This document shows positions 19,353-28,311 of a DNA stretch of 64,000 nucleotides, one piece after another. The stretch comes from Pseudomonas sp. PDM16. GTDB lineage: Bacteria; Pseudomonadota; Gammaproteobacteria; Pseudomonadales; Pseudomonadaceae. The DNA lies in contig NZ_JACVAM010000004.1 in NCBI RefSeq assembly GCF_014851865.1, positions 186,001 to 250,000 of the forward strand, in the 5' to 3' direction. The notes beneath the pieces were generated by a model, which did not search any database, had not been told where the DNA came from, and was given only the letters and a program-made list of their open reading frames with translations. A program made the translations under genes and the position numbers. Within the stretch, counting starts at the first letter, position 1. Each line of letters opens with the position of its first letter.

Positions 19353-19801
19353 CTCTCTGGTTGCTGCGCCACGGCGAGGCCGAGCCGCGTGCACGGAGCG
19401 ACGCGGAGCGAGCCCTCACCGAGGGCGGCCGCAAGGAGGTGCGCCGAAGTGCCGAGCACCTGCGTGGCCAGCCGCTGCAGCATATTCTGGTCAGCCCCTA
19501 CCTGCGTGCCCAGCAGACCGCCGAGATCGTTCGTGAGGTGCTGGGCCTGAAGCTGTCGTTAACCACGGTGGACTGGGCCACACCGGATGACTCGCCACGC
19601 GAGGCCGCCAACCGCCTGGATGACCATCCTGGTGAATGCCTACTGGTCAGTCACAACCCGCTGCTGGGCAGCCTCTCCGGCCTGTTGGTTCACGGCCATC
19701 TGCAACAGCCAATGGGACTTCGCACCGCCAGTCTGGTGGCCCTCGAAGGCGATCCCGTCCCTGGGCTGATGCAACTCTGCGCCCTGTATCACCCGCACTA
19801 G
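19349..19801 (+). CDS. sixA: Phosphohistidine phosphatase SixA
   Basis: SixA (150 aa) is a small histidine-phosphatase of the phosphoglycerate-mutase fold. In E. coli it acts on phosphohistidine in PTS-Ntr proteins. The active-site RHG triad is at residues 7-9 (LWLLRHGEAEPR) and the second catalytic His is in LLVSHNPLLG. The GTG start overlaps the preceding stop, which fixes the N-terminus just ahead of the catalytic motif. The sensor-kinase gene nearby is not evidence that it is the target. Confidence 0.93.
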   Translation: MTLWLLRHGEAEPRARSDAERALTEGGRKEVRRSAEHLRGQPLQHILVSPYLRAQQTAEIVREVLGLKLSLTTVDWATPDDSPREAANRLDDHPGECLLVSHNPLLGSLSGLLVHGHLQQPMGLRTASLVALEGDPVPGLMQLCALYHPH

Positions 19802-19862
19802 AGCGCCTCTGCTCTCCTGTAACATTTCTTCACTTGCCGCACCTCCTGACGCATGGAATATT

Positions 19863-19884
19863 CAACCAAGCAAGTGCTTGGTTG
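19863..19884. promoter_or_regulatory. Perfect 22-bp palindrome (repressor operator) before acyl-CoA synthetase gene
   Basis: CAACCAAGCA (19863-19872), two bases AG, then TGCTTGGTTG (19875-19884) form a perfect inverted repeat, 35 bases before the start codon. The size, the symmetry and the AAGC...GCTT core suit a TetR-family dimer, the usual regulators of acyl-CoA genes. It lies where it could block transcription. Confidence 0.7.
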
Positions 19885-19919
19885 CTCCCTGTGACAAAAA
19901 CAACAAACAAGGAGGCCCC

Positions 19920-21575
19920 GTGGCCAGTGCAGTCCGTTTGCCGCTCGAGCTATTTTTCGAGCGCGAGTCGCGTCATCCGAACAAGACTTATCTGATCCAG
20001 CCGCAGGGCGGGGGGCAGGTGGAACAGCTGACCTGGGCCGATGTCGGCGAACAGGCACGTCGTGCAGCCAGTTGGTTGCGCAGCCTGGAGCTGGAACAGG
20101 GCAGCAAGATCGCGATCATCTCGAAGAACTGCGCCCACTGGATCGTCACCGATCTGGCCATCTGGATGGCAGGGCACGTCTCGGTACCTCTCTATCCCAA
20201 CCTGACCGCCGAATCCGTGCGCCAGGTGCTGGAGCATGCCGAGGCAAAAGTCGCCTTCATCGGCAAGCTGGACGACTGGCCCGCCATGTCCCCCGGCGTG
20301 CCGGAGAGTGTGACCACCGTGGCGCTGCCGCTGCACGCCGAAGGCACCTTCGACCGCCACTGGAGTGACCTGCAGGCTTGCTCTCCGATTCAGGACAAGC
20401 CGCGCAGCCAGCCCGACCAACTGGCTACCATCATCTATACATCCGGCACCACCGGCATGCCCAAGGGCGTGATGCACAATTTTGGCAACTTCGGCTTCAC
20501 CGCCGGCCATGCCACCGAGCTGTTCGGCGTCAACGAGAGCGACCGCGCGCTGTCGTACCTGCCTCTGTGCCACGTGGCCGAGCGCATGTTCGTCGAACTC
20601 AACTCGCTGTACAGCGGCATGACGGTGTTCTTCGCCGAGAGCCTGGATACCTTCCTCGAAGACCTGTGCCGCGCGCGGCCTACCGTTTTCTTCGGGGTGC
20701 CGCGGATCTGGACCAAATTCCAGATGGGCGTGTACGCGAAGATGCCGGCGAAGAAGCTCGACTTTCTCCTGTCCATTCCGCTGGTTGGCGGCCTGATCGG
20801 ACGCAAGGTGCTGCGCGGGCTGGGATTGGACGCCGTGCGTTATGCGCTGTCGGGCGCTGCGCCGGTGCCTGACGCGCTGCTGGCCTGGTATCGCCGCCTG
20901 GGGCTGGACCTGCAAGAGGTCTACGGCATGACCGAGAATTGCGGCTACTCGCATGTCTGCCGCCCCGGCAAGTTCAAGAAGGGCTGGATTGGACAGAACA
21001 ATCCGGGCGTCGAGGTGCGTATCAGCGAGGAGGGCGAGGTGCTGGTGCGCAGCGGCTCGACCATGCAGGGCTACTACAAGGAGCCGGGCAAGACCGCCGA
21101 GGCGCTGACCGACGAAGGGTTCCTGCGTACCGGCGACAAGGGCGAGCAGGATGCCGATGGCAATCTGCGCCTGACCGGTCGAATCAAGGAAATCTTCAAG
21201 ACCAGCAAAGGCAAGTACGTGGCTCCAGCGCCGATAGAGAATCGCCTGGCTGTGCACAGCCATATCGAGCAGGTTTGCGTGGTAGGAGACGGCCTGCCAC
21301 AGCCGCTGGCGCTGTGTGTGCTGTCCGAGGTCGCACGCAAGGAGTCGCGTGAGCAACTGGAAACCAGCCTAAAACGGCTGCTGGCTGACACCAACCTGGG
21401 GTTAGACAAGCACGAACGGCTGATTGGCCTGGTGTTGATCCCCGAGGTCTGGGCGGTGGAGAACGGCTTCCTCACGCCGACGCTGAAGATAAAGCGCGCA
21501 TCGGTGGAAAATGCCTACGGCGTGCATTTCGATGCATGGGGGCGGGGTGGCGGCGAGGTGGTCTGGCACCTGTAG
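19920..21575 (+). CDS. AMP-binding long-chain acyl-CoA synthetase
   Basis: A 551-aa adenylate-forming enzyme of the FadD/FAA group that activates fatty acids to acyl-CoA. The P-loop YTSGTTGMPKG is at about residue 171, the adenine motif YGMTENCGY near 337, the hinge GDKGEQDADGNLRLTGR near 405 and the catalytic Lys-bearing TPTLKIKRA near the end. The GTG start follows GGAGG by four bases; the TTG 14 codons upstream lies inside the palindromic operator. No CoA-ligase partner genes adjoin. The palindrome predicts control by a TetR-type repressor responding to fatty acids or acyl-CoA. Confidence 0.93.
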   Translation: MASAVRLPLELFFERESRHPNKTYLIQPQGGGQVEQLTWADVGEQARRAASWLRSLELEQGSKIAIISKNCAHWIVTDLAIWMAGHVSVPLYPNLTAESVRQVLEHAEAKVAFIGKLDDWPAMSPGVPESVTTVALPLHAEGTFDRHWSDLQACSPIQDKPRSQPDQLATIIYTSGTTGMPKGVMHNFGNFGFTAGHATELFGVNESDRALSYLPLCHVAERMFVELNSLYSGMTVFFAESLDTFLEDLCRARPTVFFGVPRIWTKFQMGVYAKMPAKKLDFLLSIPLVGGLIGRKVLRGLGLDAVRYALSGAAPVPDALLAWYRRLGLDLQEVYGMTENCGYSHVCRPGKFKKGWIGQNNPGVEVRISEEGEVLVRSGSTMQGYYKEPGKTAEALTDEGFLRTGDKGEQDADGNLRLTGRIKEIFKTSKGKYVAPAPIENRLAVHSHIEQVCVVGDGLPQPLALCVLSEVARKESREQLETSLKRLLADTNLGLDKHERLIGLVLIPEVWAVENGFLTPTLKIKRASVENAYGVHFDAWGRGGGEVVWHL

Positions 21576-21606
21576 CGGGGGCATGGCCTTCGCGGGGCCT
21601 GGCCCA

Positions 21607-21646
21607 GGCGCCGGCAGCTGGTTTCGGATGAAACCCTGCCGGCGCC
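21607..21646. terminator. Possible bidirectional hairpin between convergent genes
   Basis: GGCGCCGGCAG (21607-21617) pairs with CTGCCGGCGCC (21636-21646), with an inner GTTTC/GAAAC stem. It sits between the convergent acyl-CoA synthetase and dienelactone-hydrolase genes. No T tract follows, so termination is inferred. Confidence 0.55.
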
Positions 21647-21653
21647 CATATCG

Positions 21654-22436
21654 CTATCGCGGGAAAACCTCCGCGAACAGCTGTTGCATATCTGCCCAGG
21701 AGCGCTCGTCGGCTTCTTTCTGATAGCCAAGGTCCAGGCCGTGCCCTTTGTGGGCATCGGCATCCGGGTTGCTGAATCCGTGTTTGGCTCCGGGTAATTC
21801 GACGAAGCGGTAGTTGGCACCAGCTTTGTCCATCTCGGCCTTGAAGTCGGCGATCTGTTGGGGCGTGATGAAGCTGTCAGCCGAGCCGTGCTCCACCAGA
21901 ACCCTGGCCTTGACGCTACCTGAGGTGGCTGGTGTATCGGTTGCCAGTGCCCCATGGAAACTCACGACGGCAGCCAGTGGCAGACCTTGGCGAGCCATGT
22001 CCAGTACCACTCGCCCACCAAAGCAGTAGCCTATCGCAGCCAGTCGTTGTAGGTCGGTTTCGGACTGCTTCTTGAGCAGTTCCAGTCCAGCCTGGAAACG
22101 TGCCCTCGGGGTCTCTGGATTGGCCATCACGGCCTGCATGAAGGCACCCGCATCCTCGGGATGCTGGGTGTTTCGTCCTTGTCCGTACATGTCGATGGCG
22201 AGGGCACTGTAGCCGAGGGCGGCGAGGTCTCGGGCGCGGCGTTTGGCATAGTCGTTAAGCCCCCACCATTCATGCACCACGACCACCCCAGGGCGAGCCC
22301 CGGCTATGGCGTCGTCCCAGGCGTGATAACCGATCAGCTGGGTGCCGTCGGCCGCCGTGTAAGGAATCTCGCGAACCTGAACTTCGGCCATGGCGAAGGA
22401 GCTGCATAGCATCAGGGTAAACAGTAGAGAACGCAT
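21654..22436 (-). CDS. Exported dienelactone hydrolase family protein
   Basis: A 260-aa alpha/beta hydrolase. The first 18 residues (MRSLLFTLMLCSSFAMAE) look like a signal peptide, so it is probably periplasmic. The Cys-Asp-His triad of the dienelactone hydrolase family is visible: Cys138 in IGYCFGGR, Asp187 in HGSADSFI and His219 in GAKHGFSN. The true substrate is unknown, and aromatic catabolism genes are absent around it. The start is chosen at the Met giving the signal peptide, with AGGAAC upstream. It stands alone, convergent with the acyl-CoA synthetase gene. Confidence 0.9.
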   Translation of the reverse strand: MRSLLFTLMLCSSFAMAEVQVREIPYTAADGTQLIGYHAWDDAIAGARPGVVVVHEWWGLNDYAKRRARDLAALGYSALAIDMYGQGRNTQHPEDAGAFMQAVMANPETPRARFQAGLELLKKQSETDLQRLAAIGYCFGGRVVLDMARQGLPLAAVVSFHGALATDTPATSGSVKARVLVEHGSADSFITPQQIADFKAEMDKAGANYRFVELPGAKHGFSNPDADAHKGHGLDLGYQKEADERSWADMQQLFAEVFPR

Positions 22437-22712
22437 CGGGAACAGTTCCTGTTGGGGGTCGGAAGGAGGGAAGCCTAGCCCTTCAATGCTGGATTTGCAT
22501 CGTGAGCTGGCCGGCGCGATCACCGCCGCTCGAACCGCCGCTGTGTCGGCCGGGTTCGAATCATGTCAATCGGTGCAATGCAGGCTCCGAAGAATACGAG
22601 GCCCAGGATGCCGGCGAGAGATACGGCAGCCGCCGCAAAGTCCTGATCTTACCCGGCTGTCCTGCATGAAAATGGTGTCGGCCAGCCCATTGGAAAGGGC
22701 CCATGAAGCTCC

Positions 22713-23354
22713 CTATTCCTTGGGCGCCGATGGCGGAGTGATCCCCATCGAAACATAGATGCTGGTAAACCTGTCCATGCCCATTTCCGCTGGCTTGACC
22801 CACTCCACCGGTACGTAGAGCAGGCCTCCGCCAACCGGAACCGGGGCAGTAGGCACCAAGATGGCAAAATGAGCCCTGCCGTCTATTTCGATTGGTTGCG
22901 GGTTGGGGAGCAGGGCCAGCACTGCCGCACCGTCGCCACCGAAGAAGCACCAGACCGGGCTCATCGCCGCAACGTCGGCATTCTCCTGCTGATCGAGCAG
23001 GCCGACGAATCTGTCAGCAAGACCATACAGGTTACCCAGCAGGGGAATGCGCCGCAGCGTTCGATCGAACAGCCTGTGCAGAGGGCCCTTCAGGCCCAGT
23101 TGCACGGCCAGCCCAAGCGGGTACAGGGCAATCACCAGTGCGACGGTGCCAAGTAGCCAGGCCAGTTCCTGGCTGCTGACGAAGGGCTGGCCGAGCCCGG
23201 TGAACAACTTGCCAACGGTGCTGGATGGGCCTATCAGGCCGTTGAGCAAACTCACCACCCAGCCGAGAAGGGCCAGCGACAGCGCCAGCGGCAACAGAGC
23301 GAGCAAACCGGCCAGCCAGGTGGTGGCTATGGAGTTGACGCTGCGTTTGAGCAT
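22713..23354 (-). CDS. DUF502 family membrane protein
   Basis: A 213-aa inner-membrane protein of the DUF502 family. Two long hydrophobic helices (residues ~14-40 and ~60-85) are followed by a soluble domain with IPLLGNLYGLADRFVGLLD and a VPTAPVPVGGGLLYVP block that is highly typical of the family. Function is unknown; plant relatives (LCV-like) are membrane proteins too. It lies 56 bases after batD on the same strand, so it may be the last gene of the bat operon. The start MLKRSVNSIATTWLAG is the usual family N-terminus. Confidence 0.87.
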   Translation of the reverse strand: MLKRSVNSIATTWLAGLLALLPLALSLALLGWVVSLLNGLIGPSSTVGKLFTGLGQPFVSSQELAWLLGTVALVIALYPLGLAVQLGLKGPLHRLFDRTLRRIPLLGNLYGLADRFVGLLDQQENADVAAMSPVWCFFGGDGAAVLALLPNPQPIEIDGRAHFAILVPTAPVPVGGGLLYVPVEWVKPAEMGMDRFTSIYVSMGITPPSAPKE

Positions 23355-23410
23355 GGCATGAGTCCGTAGTGGTCCAGAGGGGGTACCGGCGCCGACCGTT
23401 CGCGTGATGG

Positions 23411-25039
23411 TCAGCGCGGATACAGGGGGGGCAGTGGGTTGGCTTCCTGCGGATTGGCTGCAGCCTCCAGTGCCGGCAGGCTGCGGATAGCCTTCCACAG
23501 GCTCTCGCCCTGCCACTGGTGGCCTGTCTCGCTGTACAGGGCGCCATTTAGCCCATCCATGGCTTCGGACAGGGGCTCAAAGCGGGCAGCCATGTCTGCC
23601 AGAGTCTCAGGCTGCTGGCGAGCCCAGGCGTCCAGGGCCTGGCGGGTCGCCTGTGGGTCGTTGGCTTGGCAAGCGCGTTTGAGGTCGTCCAGCAGGGTGC
23701 GTGGACTCGGGCCCGTCTGCGCTGTCGGAAGAATGGCTGGCTGGCGGCGGGCGTGCCACCACAGACCGAAGCCCAGCGCGGTGGTCAGGGCGAGCAGGGC
23801 ACAGGCCAGTTGCCAGATCCACAGTGGGTTGTTGGTTTGGTCGCTGGTGCCGGGTTGATGACCGACCGGCGCCTCCACCTCCAGGCTGGGATTGACTGCC
23901 ACGTCCAAAGTGCGTGCTGGCAGGCTGGCCGTTTCCAGGCGATCCTGCTCGGTGTTCCACCACAGCACCTGCACCTCGGGCAACGTCACCTGGCCACTCT
24001 GGCTCGGCACCAGTGCTTCGCTTTCCTCACGACTGCCGATCAGCCCGTTGGCGTTGATTTCATTGCGCTGCTGCGGCTGGTCTGGATAGCGCCGCAGGCC
24101 GGGGCTGTCCTGCACCGGCAGCGGAGGCAGCTGGGCGCTGGACAGGCCTTCGACGCGCAGCATGATGTTGCGCGTCAGCGAATCGCCGACGCTGGGTTTG
24201 TCGGGCTCGGGGCTCCAGGCCTGACTCAGGGTCAGGCTGCGCGCCGGCAACCATGGAGCGTTGGCAGGCCAACTGGCTGGGCGAGGTTTGACGGTGACCG
24301 GGATTTCTGGCGATTTCACCCGGGTCAGGCGGCCCGGCCGAGGGCCAAACGGGTTGTAGTTCTGATCGCGAGTCGCCGGCGTGGCACTAAAAACCTGGGA
24401 GGGGATGGTCAGCTCGCCGCTCTGCTGCGGGAAAATCGCATAGCGCAGCTCAATCACTCCATGGCGCACGCCATTGACGTCCGTCTCGAAGGTGCGAGGG
24501 TCGCCCAGCTGTTCGACGCGAGCGTCGGGGATGTTCAGTGGGGTCAGACTGCTGTCGTCATACAGCGATACCGAATGGTAGATACGCAGCGTCAACAGCA
24601 CCTGGGCCTGCACGTAGACGCTCTCCTGGTCCAGGCTAGCGTCGATGAAAATCGGCGCCAGCTTGCCGTTGCCGCTGGTATCGCCCTTGATCACCTGCAG
24701 GGTTATCGGCTGGCTCTGTGCCTCTCCCAGCTTGAGTGGTGGGACCACCACGTAGCCGGTCTGCCGTGGCAGCAGCGTGACTATCCAGCGCGTGCTTGAG
24801 AGGGTCTTGCCGGCCTGGGTCGAGAGCCGGTTCTCTTGGCGTGTGCTGACCACTTCAAACTGCTGCTTGAGCGGCTCGAAGTCGGGTGTGCCGAACTGGG
24901 TGAAGTCCTCCGATTCGAGGATCAGGTCGAAGGTCTCGCCCTCGTTCAGCCGAGCACGATCAACGGTGGCGGAGAAGCTGGCGGCCCACACCTGGGTGCC
25001 GATCAGGCAGAAGAAGAGGGCGCAAAGCAGGCGATTCAT
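23411..25039 (-). CDS. batD: BatD family protein
   Basis: BatD (542 aa) is a periplasmic-facing, membrane-anchored protein of the moxR/Bat locus. It has a signal peptide (MNRLLCALFFCLIGTQVWA), several beta-rich repeats (the NEGETFDLILES start is diagnostic), a transmembrane helix near residues 405-427 (LWIWQLACALLALTTALGFGLW in part) and a helical cytoplasmic tail. Bat proteins are linked to stress tolerance and envelope assembly, but their exact activity is unknown. Its start overlaps the end of batB by four bases. The start is fixed by the signal peptide. Confidence 0.92.
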   Translation of the reverse strand: MNRLLCALFFCLIGTQVWAASFSATVDRARLNEGETFDLILESEDFTQFGTPDFEPLKQQFEVVSTRQENRLSTQAGKTLSSTRWIVTLLPRQTGYVVVPPLKLGEAQSQPITLQVIKGDTSGNGKLAPIFIDASLDQESVYVQAQVLLTLRIYHSVSLYDDSSLTPLNIPDARVEQLGDPRTFETDVNGVRHGVIELRYAIFPQQSGELTIPSQVFSATPATRDQNYNPFGPRPGRLTRVKSPEIPVTVKPRPASWPANAPWLPARSLTLSQAWSPEPDKPSVGDSLTRNIMLRVEGLSSAQLPPLPVQDSPGLRRYPDQPQQRNEINANGLIGSREESEALVPSQSGQVTLPEVQVLWWNTEQDRLETASLPARTLDVAVNPSLEVEAPVGHQPGTSDQTNNPLWIWQLACALLALTTALGFGLWWHARRQPAILPTAQTGPSPRTLLDDLKRACQANDPQATRQALDAWARQQPETLADMAARFEPLSEAMDGLNGALYSETGHQWQGESLWKAIRSLPALEAAANPQEANPLPPLYPR

Positions 25040-26802
25040 CGAGACTGTTCCTGGCGCTGCTGTTGTTCATAGAGGAATTTTCGCCGCAGCAGCTCGCCCG
25101 GATCGTCCGGGATCTGTCGCAGCCACTGTTCCAGCGCGTCGCGCTGTTCTCCGCCCAGCGGCTCTGTGCTGGCGGCCTGATTGTTCTCGGACTGGCTCTG
25201 TTCGGACTGGCTCTGCTCGGCCTCGGGCTTTGCCGACTGGGCCTGTTGCTGGCCTTCCTTTGGTTGCTGTTCCTGGGGCTTCTGCGGTTGTGACTGGTCA
25301 TCCTGTGCCTGAGGTTCTTGTTGCTGCGCGTTCTCGCTGGCGCCCTGATGCTTGGGTTGCGGTGGGCTCTCGGCGGGCTGCTGTTGCCCGTCCTGCCGCT
25401 CCTGCTGGTCCTGTTGTGGCTGGTCTTGGTTCTGCTGTTTCTGCTGACGCAGCAGTTGCTCGATCAGTGCCTTGTTCTGCTGCGCGGGCTGTAGCTCGGG
25501 GTCGCGCTCGAGGGCCTGGTCGTAGGCATCGATGGCCGCCTCCAGTTCGCTGCTTTTGGCCAAGGCGTTGCCGCGATTGTAGTGGGCAATGGCGCTGTCG
25601 ATCTGGGCGAAGCGCTCGGCGGCCGCCCCATAGTCGCCGGCGCGGTACAGGGCCTCGCCTTGCCATTGAGGGTCTTCGAAACGTTCGGCCGCTTCCTTGG
25701 GCTTCTCCGCCTGCAACAGGCGCTGGCCCTGTTGGTCCGGGCGCAGCCACAGGTCATTCCAACCCAGGGCGTAGCTCGGCTGTGGCGCCAGGTACAGCAA
25801 CAGTGGCAGGCAGAACAGCCAGCCTCGACGGCCGGCACAGGCGGCGATCAGCAGCAATGGCAGCAACAGCCAATGGCCCTGGTCGGCCCAGGCCTGCAGC
25901 TGTGTCGGCTCTGCGCCTTCGCGCAGCTGCTGCGGGCCTTCGAGTAGGCCAAGGGCCTGCAGGTCCTCATCGTCCAGGCGCGCTTTGCGATATTGGCCAC
26001 CCAGGTCCTCGGTGAAGCGGCGCAAGCTGGGACCGTCCACGCGGGGGATCAGGATGGCGCCGTCGGCACCCTTGAGGAAGCTGCCGTCCTCGCCTCGGAT
26101 CGGTGCGCCCTGGGCAGTGCCGATGCCGAGAATGGCCAGGCGTTCGCCACGGCTGCCCAGAGCTCGGCGGATACCGTCGCGCTCCTCGGGGCTCAGCTCA
26201 CTGCCGATCAGCAGCAGCCGGCCTCGGCCTTGAGCACCCTGGTCCAGCAGCTCCATCGCTTTGACCACGGCCAGGTCGGCTCGCCGCCCCGCTTCGGGCA
26301 TGATCGATGGCTTGATGGCCTCCAGCAGGTTGCGCGCGGTACTCAGGTCGTCGGACAGCGGCACCAGGGTGTGGGCGCTGCCCGCATAGACGATGATCGC
26401 GGTCTGTGCGTCGTCGCGCGCCTGCAGCAGGTCGAGCAGCTTACGCTTGGCCTGCTCCAGGCGGCTCGGCGGGGTATCTGCGGCGAGCATTGCCGGGGTC
26501 AGTTCGAGCAGCACCACCAGCGGGTCTGCTCGTTTCTGACTGGCTTGCTCCATACGCTGCCAGCTGGGACCGAGCAGAGCCAGCAGGCTCAGCAGCCAGG
26601 CCAGGCCAAGAGCGATCCACGGCAGACGGTTGCTGCGCACGCGCCCACCGGAGAGCAACACGGCCTGGAACGCAGCGGGTAGCAGCAGTTGCCAGCGCCC
26701 ACTGCGTCGCTCGCGGTGCCAAAGCTGCCACAGCAACCAGCCGAACAATGGCAGCAGGATCAGCCAGAAGGGGCGCAGCCATTGCGGCCAGAGCATGTCC
26801 AT
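25036..26802 (-). CDS. batB: VWA and TPR domain membrane protein (BatB/C type)
   Basis: A 588-aa protein with two N-terminal transmembrane helices, a von Willebrand A domain (residues ~85-270), two further hydrophobic segments around 320-350 and TPR repeats (~375-435: ALYRAGDYGAAAERFAQIDS and NRGNALAKSSELEAAIDAYD). A long Gln/Pro/Glu/Ser-rich stretch follows (~445-550). The MIDAS motif is degenerate: VVLLELTPAML replaces DxSxS, so metal-dependent ligand binding may be lost. It fuses BatB-like and BatC-like parts. The ATG overlaps the stop of batA (TGATG), which fixes the start. Confidence 0.9.
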   Translation of the reverse strand: MDMLWPQWLRPFWLILLPLFGWLLWQLWHRERRSGRWQLLLPAAFQAVLLSGGRVRSNRLPWIALGLAWLLSLLALLGPSWQRMEQASQKRADPLVVLLELTPAMLAADTPPSRLEQAKRKLLDLLQARDDAQTAIIVYAGSAHTLVPLSDDLSTARNLLEAIKPSIMPEAGRRADLAVVKAMELLDQGAQGRGRLLLIGSELSPEERDGIRRALGSRGERLAILGIGTAQGAPIRGEDGSFLKGADGAILIPRVDGPSLRRFTEDLGGQYRKARLDDEDLQALGLLEGPQQLREGAEPTQLQAWADQGHWLLLPLLLIAACAGRRGWLFCLPLLLYLAPQPSYALGWNDLWLRPDQQGQRLLQAEKPKEAAERFEDPQWQGEALYRAGDYGAAAERFAQIDSAIAHYNRGNALAKSSELEAAIDAYDQALERDPELQPAQQNKALIEQLLRQQKQQNQDQPQQDQQERQDGQQQPAESPPQPKHQGASENAQQQEPQAQDDQSQPQKPQEQQPKEGQQQAQSAKPEAEQSQSEQSQSENNQAASTEPLGGEQRDALEQWLRQIPDDPGELLRRKFLYEQQQRQEQSR

Positions 26803-27821
26803 CAGGCCGCTCCCCCGAGGCGTGAGGTGAGCTTCTGCCAATGATGTGGCCACAAGTCGCGAGCCACAAGCAACAGGCTGATCAGCAGCGCGGCGGCCAG
26901 CGGCCAGGGATACAAGGCCTGGGCCGGCCTGGCACGGGTCGGCAGCTGTGCGGCCGGTTCCAGCTGGTCGAGGGTTTCCTCGATCTGCTGCAGCTCCTTT
27001 GCACTGCGGGCGCGGAAGTAGGTGCCACCAGTCTGCTCGGCGATAGCGATCAGCGATGCCTCGTCGAGGTCGACGCCCGGATTGAGGCCGAGCACGCCCA
27101 TAATGCCGCTCTGCTCGGGATCTGCACCGATGCCGATGGTGTAGATCTTCACCTTCTCCTCGGCGGCCAGGCGCGCGGCGACCTTGGGTTCGATTTCGCC
27201 ACCGTTGTTGGCGCCGTCGGTGATCAGCACCAGCACCCGGCTGTCGGCCGGGCGCTGACGCAGGCGTTTGACGGCCAGGCCGATGGCGTCGCCGAGAGCG
27301 GTCTGCGGGCCGGCGATGTTGACCAGCGCCTCGTCCAACCAGGTGCGTACGGTGTGACGGTCGAAGGTCAGTGGCGATTGCAGATAGGCGCGGCTGCCGA
27401 ACAGGATCAGGCCGATGCGATCGCCGCGGCGGTCCTCGATGAAATCGCCGAACAGCTTCTTCACCAGTTCCAGGCGCGAGATATCCTCACCGTCCCATTG
27501 CATGTCGTCATGATCCATGGAACCGGACACGTCTACCGCCAGCAGCAGATCGCGACCGCTGGCCGGCAGTGGTAGCGGTTCGCCGACCCATTCCGGGCGG
27601 GCCGTGGCCAGCAGCAGGAACAACCACAGCAGCACGAGCGGCGTCTGCTGTCGCCAGGCGGGCAGGTTGGCGCGGGCGCGGCGGCCGCTGAGGCCCTCCA
27701 GCTCGCCGAGGAAGCTGACCTTGAGCGCCGCCTCGCCACTGTCTGCCGGCGGCAGCGCCAGGCGAAGCAGCCAGGGCAGCGGTGCGAGCAGAAAGACCCA
27801 GGGCCAGGCGAACTCAAACAT
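26802..27821 (-). CDS. batA: VWA domain membrane protein (BatA)
   Basis: A 339-aa inner-membrane protein: two N-terminal helices, a von Willebrand A domain (residues ~90-275) with an intact MIDAS (DVSGSMD, plus downstream GPQTALGDAIG Thr and LITDGANNGG Asp), then a C-terminal helix. The VWA domain should bind a divalent metal and a partner protein, and MoxR ATPases usually act on such partners. It overlaps the DUF4381 gene by eight bases and the next VWA gene by one base, so the set is transcribed and translated as a unit. Confidence 0.94.
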   Translation of the reverse strand: MFEFAWPWVFLLAPLPWLLRLALPPADSGEAALKVSFLGELEGLSGRRARANLPAWRQQTPLVLLWLFLLLATARPEWVGEPLPLPASGRDLLLAVDVSGSMDHDDMQWDGEDISRLELVKKLFGDFIEDRRGDRIGLILFGSRAYLQSPLTFDRHTVRTWLDEALVNIAGPQTALGDAIGLAVKRLRQRPADSRVLVLITDGANNGGEIEPKVAARLAAEEKVKIYTIGIGADPEQSGIMGVLGLNPGVDLDEASLIAIAEQTGGTYFRARSAKELQQIEETLDQLEPAAQLPTRARPAQALYPWPLAAALLISLLLVARDLWPHHWQKLTSRLGGAA

Positions 27822-28311
27822 GCTTGCGAATCCAGGTGTCGACTGCCTGGTTGAGGCCGTTGATGGCCTTGTCGTCGAGGCTGCAATGGCTGCGATAGGT
27901 GCCTTCCACCAGGATCATCCAGCGGGTCAGGCCGGCGGCCGGGCAGCGGCTGTCGAGAAAAGCCAGCCAGGCACGGCCGCTGAGCACGTGGCTGTTGTCG
28001 GTGGGGTAGTCAGCGCGGGCCAGACGTTTGAGCAGGGCGTTGAGCTGCTGCAGCCAGGGGCCGGCGTGCTGGCCATCGTATGGGCGCACCAGACGCGCCA
28101 GTTCGGCCAGCGCGGCCTGGCGCATGGGGTCGAGCGGCTGCTCACCTTGAATCGCCTGCTGCTGGCGGCGCGGCAGGTAGCGGCGCAGGTACCACAAGCC
28201 CCAGAGCAGCAGCGGCACCAATACCAGCAGCGCCCACCAGCCGGGCGCCAGTGGCCACCAGGATACCGGTGGCGGGGCGATGGTCGGTTGCAGCTGGTCG
28301 AGCGGGTTCAT
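27814..28311 (-). CDS. DUF4381 membrane protein
   Basis: A 165-aa protein with one transmembrane helix (residues ~24-42, WWALLVLVPLLLWGLWYLRR) and a cytoplasmic DUF4381 domain (LNALLKRLARADYP, LSGRAWLAFLD). It has been seen regularly between DUF58 and VWA genes in moxR loci; its biochemical role is unknown. Start and stop overlap both neighbours (ATGA with the DUF58 gene, eight bases with batA), which supports the chosen start MNPLDQLQPT. Confidence 0.9.
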   Translation of the reverse strand: MNPLDQLQPTIAPPPVSWWPLAPGWWALLVLVPLLLWGLWYLRRYLPRRQQQAIQGEQPLDPMRQAALAELARLVRPYDGQHAGPWLQQLNALLKRLARADYPTDNSHVLSGRAWLAFLDSRCPAAGLTRWMILVEGTYRSHCSLDDKAINGLNQAVDTWIRKHV

